Below are positions 12,151-19,466 of a stretch of 25,246 nucleotides of DNA, in pieces. The notes beneath the pieces are model-generated. The model did no database searches. It was not told where the DNA came from and saw only the letters and a list, made by a program, of their open reading frames with translations. Where the stretch lies: contig NZ_GL831112.1 of assembly GCF_000188295.1 (NCBI RefSeq), positions 1,412,982-1,438,227 on the forward strand, read 5' to 3'. Numbering within the stretch: the first letter of the stretch is position 1; the number at the start of each line of letters is the position of its first letter. This stretch comes from Streptococcus vestibularis ATCC 49124 (lineage in GTDB: Bacteria > Bacillota > Bacilli > Lactobacillales > Streptococcaceae). Both the position numbers and the translations under genes were made by a program.

Positions 12151-12179
12151 ATTCTATCACATTTTTAATCTCAAGACAA
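12151..12179 (-). promoter_or_regulatory. Promoter of the T-box / valS operon
   Basis: Minus-strand TTGTCT (12179-12174), 17-bp spacer, TAGAAT (12156-12151). Transcription would begin near 12144, at the 5' base of T-box Stem I. Confidence 0.7.
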
Positions 12180-12270
12180 ATGAAATTGTGGGGACCTGAA
12201 TTTGCAAATAAGTTAGACTAGCGATTTTACCTTGAAAGATGAATCCAATCCCTCATTTTATTCTCATTAG

Positions 12271-12293
12271 AAAAGCCTTGTCTGTCGACAAGG
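12271..12293 (-). terminator. Terminator after the 67-aa gene
   Basis: Minus-strand CCTTGTC-GACA-GACAAGG followed by CTTTTCT, 9 bp beyond the stop of the small gene. The U-run is interrupted, so strength is moderate. Confidence 0.7.
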
Positions 12294-12301
12294 ATCTCAT
12301 C

Positions 12302-12505
12302 TTATTTTTCTTCCTTAGCTCTTTCTTCTTCTAGCCATTGTTCATAACTTTCAAGTAGATTTATAGCCATTTGGGTTGCCAAAGCAACTGAAAAGGCTTC
12401 CGTACCTTCAGTTGTTTCATTTTGGGCTTCCAATTTACTTTTTTCGTAAATGGCTTTGAGAGCCGTATTGCTAAGCGTATCTTTAAATGCTTGGAATTCT
12501 TTCAT
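12302..12505 (-). CDS. Small acidic protein of unknown function
   Basis: 67-aa protein I do not recognise. It is predicted helical and acidic: KEFQAFKDTLSNTALKAI, then an Asn/Thr/Glu-rich turn (about 28-36), then FSVALATQMAINLLES and a charged tail rich in Glu/Arg/Lys. There is no signal peptide, no cysteine and no membrane helix. The start is the ATG at 12505 with a strong AAGGAGG eight bases upstream; a TTG six bases earlier is too close to the SD. It has its own promoter, a cre-like operator and a terminator, so it is a monocistronic regulated gene and very likely real. Confidence 0.8.
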   Translation of the reverse strand: MKEFQAFKDTLSNTALKAIYEKSKLEAQNETTEGTEAFSVALATQMAINLLESYEQWLEEERAKEEK

Positions 12506-12546
12506 GGTCAAAACCTCCTTGATTCTACGGTACTCTCTAAAATCAC

Positions 12547-12560
12547 TGTTACCGTTTTCA
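12547..12560 (-). promoter_or_regulatory. cre (CcpA operator), full consensus match
   Basis: Minus-strand TGAAAACGGTAACA matches every position of TGWAANCGNTNWCA. It lies between the predicted -10 and the SD of the 67-aa gene, a position where CcpA normally represses (established for CcpA). The functional claim is inference. Confidence 0.65.
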
Positions 12561-12565
12561 CTTTA

Positions 12566-12593
12566 AGTTTACACCATTTCAGAGAAATTGCAA
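12566..12593 (-). promoter_or_regulatory. Promoter of the 67-aa gene
   Basis: Minus-strand TTGCAA (12593-12588), 16-bp spacer, TAAACT (12571-12566). Both hexamers are 4/6 matches, so it is moderate by sequence. Confidence 0.5.
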
Positions 12594-12596
12594 GGT

Positions 12597-12619
12597 TTCT
12601 CCTTAATAAACAAGGAGAA
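12597..12619 (-). terminator. Weak hairpin after the PepSY gene
   Basis: TTCTCCTT / AAGGAGAA form a perfect 8-bp stem with a 7-nt loop, about 20 bp past the PepSY stop. On the minus strand it is followed by ACCTTGC, not a U-run, so termination is uncertain. Confidence 0.35.
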
Positions 12620-12638
12620 CTTTCCCACTATCTACGAC

Positions 12639-13256
12639 CTATTGCGCAGCTGCAGTAGCTCCTGTGAGATACTCTGTCGTATAGGCTACAATAGCTCCTG
12701 AATCAGCATTTACCGCGTATTTATAACGTAAACCACTAGCAGCATAATCAAAACTGATATTGTAGACTTTACCGTCTCCTTCAGTCTTCAAATCCGTTTT
12801 CAAGTTTGTCACAGATCCTTCAGTTAAGCCAGCATGGTTAAGAGCTGTTGTTTGTGCAGTTTCCTTGGACACCGCTGTCTCGTCCTTACTTTCGCTAGCT
12901 TGAGTCTCGTCTTTAGACTCTTCACCTTTTTGAGCATCGTCCTCATCTTTAGACATTGGATGGTCACTCTTATGTTTCAAAATAGACCCTGACAGACCGT
13001 CAATCGTATACTCAAAACGATTGTCTGACGTTGTGAAACTAATCTCATAACTTCCATGGAATCCAGAACGTGATTTTGAGACTGTTGATTGAGATATCTC
13101 AGAAGTTTTGACACCTGCATTTTTGTAAGCAATGTCTGCAGCATCTTGTTCTGACAAGCGATAACCTGAGCCGTTAAAAACAAACAAGGCTGCAGCGATG
13201 GCAACTGGGATAGCGAGCAGAATCAGATAGCCCACTAGTTTTTTTATTTTTCGCAT
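12639..13256 (-). CDS. Membrane-anchored protein with two PepSY domains
   Basis: 205-aa protein with an N-terminal hydrophobic helix (about 8-28) after RKIKK, so anchored with the body outside the cell. Two PepSY repeats follow: first about 34-95 (LSEQDAADIAYKNAGV ... YEISFTTSDNRFEYTIDGLSGSIL), second about 131-198 (ETAQTTALNHAG ... YNISFDYAASGLRYKYAVNADSGAIV). Between them lies a very charged linker (about 97-130) containing two copies of ESKDET. PepSY domains are proposed to inhibit or chaperone proteases, but here no peptidase is adjacent and the role is open. ATG 13256 has GGAG five to six bases upstream. It is transcribed from its own promoter. Confidence 0.9.
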   Translation of the reverse strand: MRKIKKLVGYLILLAIPVAIAAALFVFNGSGYRLSEQDAADIAYKNAGVKTSEISQSTVSKSRSGFHGSYEISFTTSDNRFEYTIDGLSGSILKHKSDHPMSKDEDDAQKGEESKDETQASESKDETAVSKETAQTTALNHAGLTEGSVTNLKTDLKTEGDGKVYNISFDYAASGLRYKYAVNADSGAIVAYTTEYLTGATAAAQ

Positions 13257-13288
13257 AAAATTCTCCGCTATTTTAATCTGATACTACT

Positions 13289-13317
13289 ATTATATCTTAA
13301 AGTTCTAAAATTGTCAG
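13289..13317 (-). promoter_or_regulatory. Promoter of the PepSY gene
   Basis: Minus-strand CTGACA (13317-13312), 17-bp spacer, perfect TATAAT (13294-13289). Leader of about 27 nt to the ATG. Strong sigma-A type. Confidence 0.8.
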
Positions 13318-13368
13318 AAAAACTTGGTCCGTTTTTAGGATGATGTCATAAAAAGTCTCTGACAGATA

Positions 13369-14262
13369 TCAAGAACTCTTACGAAGATTTAAAATTTGGC
13401 CAGTTACAAAGACTAGGATGGCTACCCAGATAAAGAGGAAACCTTTCAATTCTCCAAAGCTAACCGTCTCACCAAAAATGAGAATGGCTACGAGCAGTTG
13501 AATCGTAGGGTTGAGGTACTGGATAAACCCGATAAGGTTAAGCGGTGCCCTTTTGACTGCTTCTGAGAAGCAAAGCAAGGGAACAGCCGTCACTATACCT
13601 GAGATGGCTAGGAGAAACATTTCCATGCTCGAATAGGAAGAAAATGCTTCTGGAGAAAAGAAAACGAGATAGATAGCTACAAAAGGTAGTAGCAAGCCAC
13701 TTTCTACTAGCATGGCTACGTCACTGGAGAGCCTAACCCCTTTTTTGATTAGACCATAGAAACCAAAGCTCAGAGCTAACCCCAATGAAACCATGGGAAG
13801 TTTTCCTGTATTGGCCACAAGAACCAGTACTCCTATGAAGGCCAATACTACTGCTGCCCACATACTTCTGCTCAATGATTCACGGAGAAAAACAAGAGCA
13901 AATAAGATAGACACAATGGGCATAATGTAATAGCCCAAACTGGCTTGTGTCGCTTGACCATGACCTACAGCATAGATATAAATCAACCAATTAGCTGCTA
14001 TGAGAAAGCTGGCAAGCAGCATGCGAAGCAAGGCCTTCTTATCCTGCCAAAGTCCCACAAGTTCCCCTTTAAAACGTGTAGTTTGATTAGCTATTAGCGC
14101 GTAAACCAGCATGGTCACTACAGTAAAGACAATCCGCCATGAAAAGGTGTTATAGGCTGAAACACCTGCTAAAAGCTTCCAAAAAAGGGATAAAAATCCC
14201 CATTGAATATAGCTTGCAAGTCCAAAGAGCAACCCTTGATTCTTTCTAGTCAACGATAACAC
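13369..14262 (-). CDS. rarD: RarD-type EamA/DMT family transporter
   Basis: 297 aa with about ten hydrophobic helices and two EamA-like halves. It opens [24 protein letters not shown], has [27 protein letters not shown] in the middle, and ends with [22 protein letters not shown]; these match the RarD branch of the drug/metabolite superfamily. Substrate unknown; after hom-thrB an amino-acid related export role is possible (inference). The start is not ATG: GTG at 14262 has no properly spaced SD, while TTG at 14253 has AGCAGG eight to nine bases upstream and gives LTRKNQG, so 294 aa is the likelier product. Either way it overlaps the thrB end and is translationally coupled. Confidence 0.9.
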   Translation of the reverse strand: MLSLTRKNQGLLFGLASYIQWGFLSLFWKLLAGVSAYNTFSWRIVFTVVTMLVYALIANQTTRFKGELVGLWQDKKALLRMLLASFLIAANWLIYIYAVGHGQATQASLGYYIMPIVSILFALVFLRESLSRSMWAAVVLAFIGVLVLVANTGKLPMVSLGLALSFGFYGLIKKGVRLSSDVAMLVESGLLLPFVAIYLVFFSPEAFSSYSSMEMFLLAISGIVTAVPLLCFSEAVKRAPLNLIGFIQYLNPTIQLLVAILIFGETVSFGELKGFLFIWVAILVFVTGQILNLRKSS

Positions 14263-15106
14263 CTGCTTTGTCTACAGATAGGATGAAGGTTTCACCGTCT
14301 AATCCAAGACCATCGATAGCCGTTTTAAGAGCCTCAGACTGATCATGTGGTGTTAAGGTCATAACTGTTGGACCAGCACCTGAGAGATAGGTTGCATAGG
14401 CACCGTATTGGCCTGACAATTCCTTAACGGTCGCAAATTCCTTGACCAATTTTTGGCGGTAGCGTTCGTGGAACATGTCTCCTTGGATAGCACGTCCCGC
14501 CTTGACCAAATCCCCTGCAAAAAGAGCTGCAATGGCAACGTTGGCAATAGATGATGCAGCCACAGCATCTTTGTAAGACAGGTCACTTGGAAGAACTCCA
14601 CGTGAATCAGACGTCTTAAGCTCATAGCTCGGAATGAAGGCGACAAAAGCACACTCTGGAAACTCTGTAACGATGCTATTAACATGTTCATCCACATAAG
14701 AGGCTACAACGAGATTCCCAAAGATAGCTGGGGCAACATTGTCCGGGTGACCTTCAATCTTGGTTGCAATATCAAGTTTATCGTCATCTGAGAGCTTAAG
14801 GTCTGCCAATTGATTGGCTAACTCAATCCCTGCGACAATAACTGAGCTAGAAGAACCAAGCCCACGCGCCAAGGGAATATCTGATGTCATAACCAGTTTA
14901 TGGGGTTGCAAATCAGACTTAACTTGCAAAGCTGTTGAAATAAGTAGGTTATTTTCATCTGAAGGAATATCTCCCAAATCATGTTCGATATGCCATGCAT
15001 CTGCTGATTCAAGCACCTCGATTGTCAAATATTTAGAAACGGCAACACCCACAGAGTCAAAACCTGGACCAATATTGGCAGATGTTGCTGGAACAGTAAT
15101 TTTCAT
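14246..15106 (-). CDS. thrB: Homoserine kinase
   Basis: 286-aa GHMP kinase that phosphorylates homoserine for threonine synthesis. It begins [19 protein letters not shown]; the ATP-binding motif is [16 protein letters not shown] (78-93); the C-terminal GHMP motif region is [13 protein letters not shown] 15106 has no clear SD within 15 bases; the nearest AAGGAG is in the hairpin at 15120-15151 about 40 bases upstream. It follows hom with an 83-bp gap, in the same orientation, and its 3' end overlaps rarD. thrC is not in this window. Confidence 0.97.
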   Translation of the reverse strand: MKITVPATSANIGPGFDSVGVAVSKYLTIEVLESADAWHIEHDLGDIPSDENNLLISTALQVKSDLQPHKLVMTSDIPLARGLGSSSSVIVAGIELANQLADLKLSDDDKLDIATKIEGHPDNVAPAIFGNLVVASYVDEHVNSIVTEFPECAFVAFIPSYELKTSDSRGVLPSDLSYKDAVAASSIANVAIAALFAGDLVKAGRAIQGDMFHERYRQKLVKEFATVKELSGQYGAYATYLSGAGPTVMTLTPHDQSEALKTAIDGLGLDGETFILSVDKAGVIVD

Positions 15107-15119
15107 AATAACACACCAA

Positions 15120-15151
15120 AAGGAGGAAAGCCATTAGTGACTTTTCTCCTT
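15120..15151 (-). promoter_or_regulatory. Hairpin between hom and thrB carrying an SD-like arm
   Basis: Minus-strand AAGGAGAAAAG (15151-15141), loop TCACTAATGG, then CTTTCCTCCTT (15130-15120): ten of eleven positions pair. The 5' arm is SD-like and the loop holds an out-of-frame ATG; the 3' arm looks like anti-SD. It is followed by TTGG, so it is a poor terminator. It may be an attenuator, processing site or translational control element; undetermined. Confidence 0.5.
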
Positions 15152-15189
15152 GAATACCTTTCTTATACGCACCAGTATGGGCTTATCAA

Positions 15190-16476
15190 TTAGTTAGACA
15201 AAACTTTCAATGTGTTGACAACAGCGAAGTCTTCCGCTGCTTCAAGTTTTTCAGTAACAGCTTGGAGTTGCGTCTTAGACATAGCGTGTGTAATCACAAC
15301 AATACGAGCTGTTGTGCCATTTGCTTTTTGTTGCAAAACTTGCTCAAATGAAATATCTTCTGAGTTGAAGATTTCAGACAAGTGAAGGATTTTACCTTTT
15401 TCGTCTGGCGTATCAAGGGCAAAGTAGTAATTGCTCTTAACGTCCGCTGGATTAGCCAATGGCAAGTCACGACGGAACTCATTGAATGGTTTACCAACAT
15501 TGCCATCTGAAAGACGACGAGCAATACGGATAATGTCAGCCAAAACAGATGTTGCTGTTGGTTTTTGACCAGCACCTGGGCCGTAGTACATAGATTCACC
15601 GATACCGATAGACTCAACAAAGACTGCATTCATAACATCGTTGACGCTAGCAAGTGGGTGATTTTTTGGCAAGAATGTTGGTGATACTTCTGCTGAGATA
15701 CCTGATTCTACTTCACGCACATCACCAACCAATTTGATAACATAACCCAATTCTTGAGCAACAGCCACATCATCTGTAGAGATGTTAGTAATCCCTTTGT
15801 GAGAAACGTCGTCAAAATCAATTGTAGCACCAAAACCAAATTGACTAAGGATAACGGCTTTATAAGCTGCATCAATCCCTTCAACGTCGTTGGTTGGATC
15901 ACTTTCAGCATAACCAAGTTCTTGAGCAGTCTTGAGGGCGTCCTCATATGACCAACCTTCATCAACCATCTTAGTCATCATAAAGTTAGATGTACCGTTA
16001 AGCACACCAAGGATACGAGTCACCTTGTCAGATGTCAAAGAGTTAGCCAAAGTACGCAAAATTGGAATACCACCAGCAACAGCAGCTTCATAGTAGAAAG
16101 CCACACCCTTATCTTGAGCAAGAGCAATCAACTCTTTTCCATGAGTAGCAATCAAGTCCTTATTGGCAGAGACAACGTTTTTACCTGCTTCAAGTGCTTT
16201 TGTGATGAAGGTACGAGCTGGCTCGATACGGCCCATCAATTCGACAACGATTTGAATCTCGTCATCGTTAAGGATTTCATCAACATTTGTGACAAAATTA
16301 TAGTCGTTTCCAGCAGCGATAAGACGATTTTTTTCCTCGTCATCTTTGACCAAAACCTTCGCAATTTCGAGTTGGTCACGTGAGGCTTCAAGAACCTTTT
16401 CACCATTTTCCTTCAAAAGGAAAGGAATACCGCTAGCTACTGTACCAAAGCCAAGCAATCCAATTTTAATAGACAT
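15190..16476 (-). CDS. hom: Homoserine dehydrogenase
   Basis: 428-aa NAD(P)-dependent enzyme converting aspartate semialdehyde to homoserine, the entry to threonine and methionine. The nucleotide-binding motif is [11 protein letters not shown] (7-17). ANKDLI is at 104-109, [12 protein letters not shown] at 128-139, and DAAYK (202-206) includes the likely catalytic lysine. The last ~75 residues form an ACT domain ([18 protein letters not shown]), which commonly gives threonine feedback inhibition. ATG 16476 has a strong AAGGAG. It is the first gene of hom-thrB-rarD, with a promoter overlapped by an inverted repeat. Confidence 0.97.
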   Translation of the reverse strand: MSIKIGLLGFGTVASGIPFLLKENGEKVLEASRDQLEIAKVLVKDDEEKNRLIAAGNDYNFVTNVDEILNDDEIQIVVELMGRIEPARTFITKALEAGKNVVSANKDLIATHGKELIALAQDKGVAFYYEAAVAGGIPILRTLANSLTSDKVTRILGVLNGTSNFMMTKMVDEGWSYEDALKTAQELGYAESDPTNDVEGIDAAYKAVILSQFGFGATIDFDDVSHKGITNISTDDVAVAQELGYVIKLVGDVREVESGISAEVSPTFLPKNHPLASVNDVMNAVFVESIGIGESMYYGPGAGQKPTATSVLADIIRIARRLSDGNVGKPFNEFRRDLPLANPADVKSNYYFALDTPDEKGKILHLSEIFNSEDISFEQVLQQKANGTTARIVVITHAMSKTQLQAVTEKLEAAEDFAVVNTLKVLSN

Positions 16477-16510
16477 TTACGATTTCTCCTTAAAAACATA
16501 CATTTTTTTA

Positions 16511-16540
16511 ATTGTACCATATTTCTGTCGGAATTGACAG
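16511..16540 (-). promoter_or_regulatory. hom promoter
   Basis: Minus-strand CTGTCA (16540-16535), 18-bp spacer, TACAAT (16516-16511) with a TGG extension (TGGTACAAT). The inverted repeat 16523-16542 overlaps the spacer and -35. Confidence 0.65.
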
Positions 16541-16550
16541 AATATTTCTG
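16523..16550. promoter_or_regulatory. Candidate operator: three TTCTG/CAGAA half-sites
   Basis: TTCTGTC (16523-16529) and GACAGAA (16536-16542) are a perfect 7-bp inverted repeat with a 6-bp spacer. A third half-site TTCTG (16546-16550) forms a second palindrome CAGAA-TAT-TTCTG-like with the middle one. They cover the hom -35/spacer and lie in the divergent region with the deacetylase gene. The regulator is not identified. Confidence 0.55.
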
Positions 16551-16614
16551 CCATTTAAGGAGACAAGTATTCTTTTTTTACTGAAAATTCTGTGCATTTT
16601 TACCCCATTTTTGT

Positions 16615-16620
16615 TAGAAT
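16615..16620 (+). promoter_or_regulatory. Extended -10 promoter of the deacetylase gene
   Basis: TGTTAGAAT gives TAGAAT with a TG extension. No convincing -35 hexamer at 16-18 bp. The ATG is 31 bp downstream. Confidence 0.5.
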
Positions 16621-16650
16621 AATAGCTAGACCTATTTGAAAGGGGATACA

Positions 16651-17529
16651 ATGACTTCTCAAGCTCAAAAATCAAACAAACCTAAACAAAAGAAGATGAA
16701 TCTTCTTCTACTTGTCATCAATCTAGTGCTTCTGGGTATCCTGGCTGTTTTTATGTTAAACCGTCCGAACCAGTCGAAAAGCAACCAACAACAATCTCAG
16801 ACCAGTCAGTCTAAGACGGCAGCTAAGTGGAAAACCTATGACGAGCCTGTCCAAATCCCTATCCTCATGTACCATGCTGTTCACGTTATGGATCCATCTG
16901 AGGCCTCTAACGCCAACCTGATTGTTGCTCCGGACAATTTTGAAGCACAAATCAAGGCCATGGTAGATGCGGGTTACTATTTCCTAACTCCCGAAGAAGC
17001 CTACAAAGCCTTCACTGAAAACGCCCTACCTGCTAAGAAGGTTGTCTGGCTGACCTTTGACGATGGTAACGAAGATTTCTATACTATTGCCTATCCTATT
17101 CTCAAAAAATACAAGGCTAAGGCAACCAATAATATTATCACTGGCTTTGTTAAGAAGGGAAATGCCGGAAATCTTACCGTCAAGCAGATGAAAGAAATGA
17201 TGGCACACGGCATGAGCTTCCAGTCTCATACGGTTAACCACCCTGATTTATCAGCCACTGACAAGGCGACACAAAAGGTTGAATTAACGGATTCTATCGA
17301 CTTCCTTGAAAACAAACTCAATACAAAGGTCAATACCATTGCTTACCCATCAGGTCGCTACAATCAAACGACACTGGACCTAGCTAAGAAAACATACAAG
17401 TTAGGACTAACAACCAACGAAGGTCTAGCCAGTTCCAAGGACGGTCTCCTCTCACTTAATCGTGTCCGTATTCTGCCAACAACAACAGCTAAAGGACTTC
17501 TAAGCGAGATTACTACTGACAATAAGTAA
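16651..17529 (+). CDS. Membrane-anchored polysaccharide deacetylase (NodB fold)
   Basis: 292-aa carbohydrate esterase 4-type protein, the only plus-strand gene. A short basic cytoplasmic end (KKPKQKK-like) is followed by one membrane helix (about 17-36), a Gln/Ser-rich linker (40-60), then the catalytic domain. Motif 1 is TFDDG (135-139), motif 2 is SHTVNH with zinc ligands H193 and H197, and motif 3 is YPSGRY (232-237). Substrate may be peptidoglycan GlcNAc or another wall glycan; the short size and lack of the long PgdA N-terminal domains leave this open. ATG 16651 has AAAGGGG five bases upstream; an in-frame TTG at 16636 has no SD. It diverges from hom and converges on argD. Confidence 0.93.
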   Translation: MTSQAQKSNKPKQKKMNLLLLVINLVLLGILAVFMLNRPNQSKSNQQQSQTSQSKTAAKWKTYDEPVQIPILMYHAVHVMDPSEASNANLIVAPDNFEAQIKAMVDAGYYFLTPEEAYKAFTENALPAKKVVWLTFDDGNEDFYTIAYPILKKYKAKATNNIITGFVKKGNAGNLTVKQMKEMMAHGMSFQSHTVNHPDLSATDKATQKVELTDSIDFLENKLNTKVNTIAYPSGRYNQTTLDLAKKTYKLGLTTNEGLASSKDGLLSLNRVRILPTTTAKGLLSEITTDNK

Positions 17530-17532
17530 AAG

Positions 17533-17561
17533 AAATCACTTGACTGTAAATCAAGTGATTT
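17533..17561. terminator. Bidirectional terminator between deacetylase gene and argD
   Basis: AAATCACTTGA (17533-17543) and TCAAGTGATTT (17551-17561) form a perfect 11-bp stem with a 7-nt loop. In plus direction it ends in TTTTTATT, in minus direction in TTTCTTTT. It serves both convergent transcripts. Confidence 0.92.
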
Positions 17562-17568
17562 TTATTGT

Positions 17569-18699
17569 CTAGTCAAATATTTCTGATAGGGTAGCCACCC
17601 CTTTTTCGATTTCAGCATCACTTAGAATGATTGGAGGCAGAAGACGGATAACGTTTGTCCCTGCAGTTAAGACAATCAATCCCTTATCTCTGGCCGCTTG
17701 TACCAATTCTCCTAGATTGCCAGTAGTCTCGATTCCAATCATATAACCCAAGCCACGGACAGTGGTAACCGTCTCTTTATCAGATAAAGCCGCCTGTAAT
17801 TTTGCTTGTAGCTTGTTCCCATTTTCAAGGGCTGTATCCAGAAAAGCTGGAGCCAACATAACTTCAAGCGTAGCCTTGGCCGCCGCCATGGCCAGTTTAT
17901 TTCCTCCAAAGGTAGAGCCATGACTTCCGTAAGAAAAAGCCGCCCCAAGAGAGGACTTGGCAAGCATGGCACCAACTGGTACACCGTTTGCCAAGCCCTT
18001 GGCCAGAGTAAAGATATCTGGTTCAATATCATAGTGCTCATAAGCAAAGAGTTTGCCAGTACGACCAATTCCTGTCTGAACCTCATCTACAATGAGGTAA
18101 ATACCTGTCTCTTTACAAAAATCAGACAAAGCCTTAACGAAGTCTTTATTCGCAGGTTGCACGCCTGATTCCCCTTGAACCAACTCCAGCATAATAGCTG
18201 CTGTTTCTTCGCTAGCTAGAGCCTTAACACTGTCTATGTCGTTAAAAATGGCATAGCTAAAGTGAGGTACGCCTTCACCAAAACCTTGTTTAATTTTATC
18301 CTGACCTGTGGCAGACATAGCTCCAAACGTTCGACCATGGAAGGAATTTTGGAAAGTAATAATTTCTTGTTTGCCCGAAGCCTTACGGGCGATTTTAATG
18401 GCTGCCTCATTGGCCTCTGCACCACTGTTACAGAAAAAGGCCAAATAATCCTTGTCACCAATTAAAAGATCAGCAACATCCTCTTGCAACTGATTGTAAT
18501 AGAGATTAGGCTGGTGCAAAATCTTGCCCACCTGCTCTGTTAGAGCCTGATTGACATGGGGATGATAGCCAAGATTAGTTACCCCGATACCTGATGAAAA
18601 ATCCAAGTAGGTCTTGCCAGTTGTATCTGTCAAATAATTGCCCTGTGCCGAAGCAAAATCAATCGCTGCCCGCTTATAGTTTGAAAATAGTTTTGTCAT
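17569..18699 (-). CDS. argD: Acetylornithine aminotransferase
   Basis: 376-aa class III PLP-dependent transaminase converting N-acetylglutamate semialdehyde to N-acetylornithine with glutamate as donor. NSGAEANEAA (91-100) binds PLP phosphate, DEVQTG (205-210) contains the PLP-nitrogen aspartate, and the Schiff-base lysine is K234 in LAKGLANGVP. The ATG is preceded by AAGGAG and lies 3 bp after the argB stop. Last gene of argCJBD, ended by the bidirectional terminator. Context makes ArgD firmer than ornithine or GABA transaminase. Confidence 0.96.
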   Translation of the reverse strand: MTKLFSNYKRAAIDFASAQGNYLTDTTGKTYLDFSSGIGVTNLGYHPHVNQALTEQVGKILHQPNLYYNQLQEDVADLLIGDKDYLAFFCNSGAEANEAAIKIARKASGKQEIITFQNSFHGRTFGAMSATGQDKIKQGFGEGVPHFSYAIFNDIDSVKALASEETAAIMLELVQGESGVQPANKDFVKALSDFCKETGIYLIVDEVQTGIGRTGKLFAYEHYDIEPDIFTLAKGLANGVPVGAMLAKSSLGAAFSYGSHGSTFGGNKLAMAAAKATLEVMLAPAFLDTALENGNKLQAKLQAALSDKETVTTVRGLGYMIGIETTGNLGELVQAARDKGLIVLTAGTNVIRLLPPIILSDAEIEKGVATLSEIFD

Positions 18700-18702
18700 T
18701 GC

Positions 18703-19440
18703 TTACTCCTTGATTATGGTACCGTCTGTCAGGTTATCACCAATAATGACCTGCTCGACACCGGCTTGAACTGTCTGAACAGCACTTTGAATTTTAGGAA
18801 TCATGCCTCCAGTTATCACACCTGAATCTATTTTTTTCTGAACATCTACAATATTCAAATGATTCAAAACCCGTCCATTCTCTAAAACACCCTTGACATC
18901 CGTCATGAGGATAAGTTTTTTGACCCCCAGACTAATAGCGACCGCCCTTGCAAGATAATCGGCGTTGATATTGAGTAAATAACCTTGCTCACTGTAACCC
19001 AAGCTAGGAATCAAGGGAATCTTACCTTGAGCAAGGAGTGCTACTAGGGTCTGATTAGTGATATGGCTGACCTCACCCACAAAGCCATAAACCTCTTGGT
19101 TCAAAAAATCAGCATGAACAAGGTCTGGAAGCTCATCTACAAGCTGATAGGCTGGCAAACATGCAGTTGTCAACTCACCTGCTAAGTTTTTCCCAACTAT
19201 GTCAACTAAGGCTTCTTTGATCAAGGCCATATCTGACTGACCCGTCACACGAAGACCATTAACCTTGTGAATTGGAATATGATGTGCCTCCATTAGCTGA
19301 TTAATAGCGAAACCACCCCCATGGACGATAACAATTTTTTGACCAGCCTGATGCCATTCGGACAGTTTAGCCAATATCTCAGGAGTTAGCTGCTTACTGG
19401 CTACTCCACCAATTTTGATTACAATATATTCAGTAGTCAT
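18703..19440 (-). CDS. argB: Acetylglutamate kinase
   Basis: 245-aa amino acid kinase that phosphorylates N-acetylglutamate. VIKIGG (7-12) and VIVHGGG (37-43) form the phosphate-binding loops; GVITGGMIPKIQSA near the C-terminus carries the conserved lysine that contacts phosphates. It is on the short side of the family and lacks the N-terminal helix of arginine-inhibited hexameric forms, so strong feedback inhibition by arginine is not expected (inference). SD AAGGAG, 26 bp after argJ. Confidence 0.96.
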   Translation of the reverse strand: MTTEYIVIKIGGVASKQLTPEILAKLSEWHQAGQKIVIVHGGGFAINQLMEAHHIPIHKVNGLRVTGQSDMALIKEALVDIVGKNLAGELTTACLPAYQLVDELPDLVHADFLNQEVYGFVGEVSHITNQTLVALLAQGKIPLIPSLGYSEQGYLLNINADYLARAVAISLGVKKLILMTDVKGVLENGRVLNHLNIVDVQKKIDSGVITGGMIPKIQSAVQTVQAGVEQVIIGDNLTDGTIIKE

Positions 19441-19466
19441 CAGTTAACTCCTTTGTCATAGATAAC

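Noticed and set aside
13321..13368. Terminator after rarD
   Set aside because: Only 3-5 bp stems (around TCTGTCAGAGA and TGTCA/TGACA) before the T5 run; too weak to call.
14814..15137. Plus-strand open frame across thrB and its leader
   Set aside because: Antisense shadow of thrB; no promoter or SD, protein has no recognisable features.
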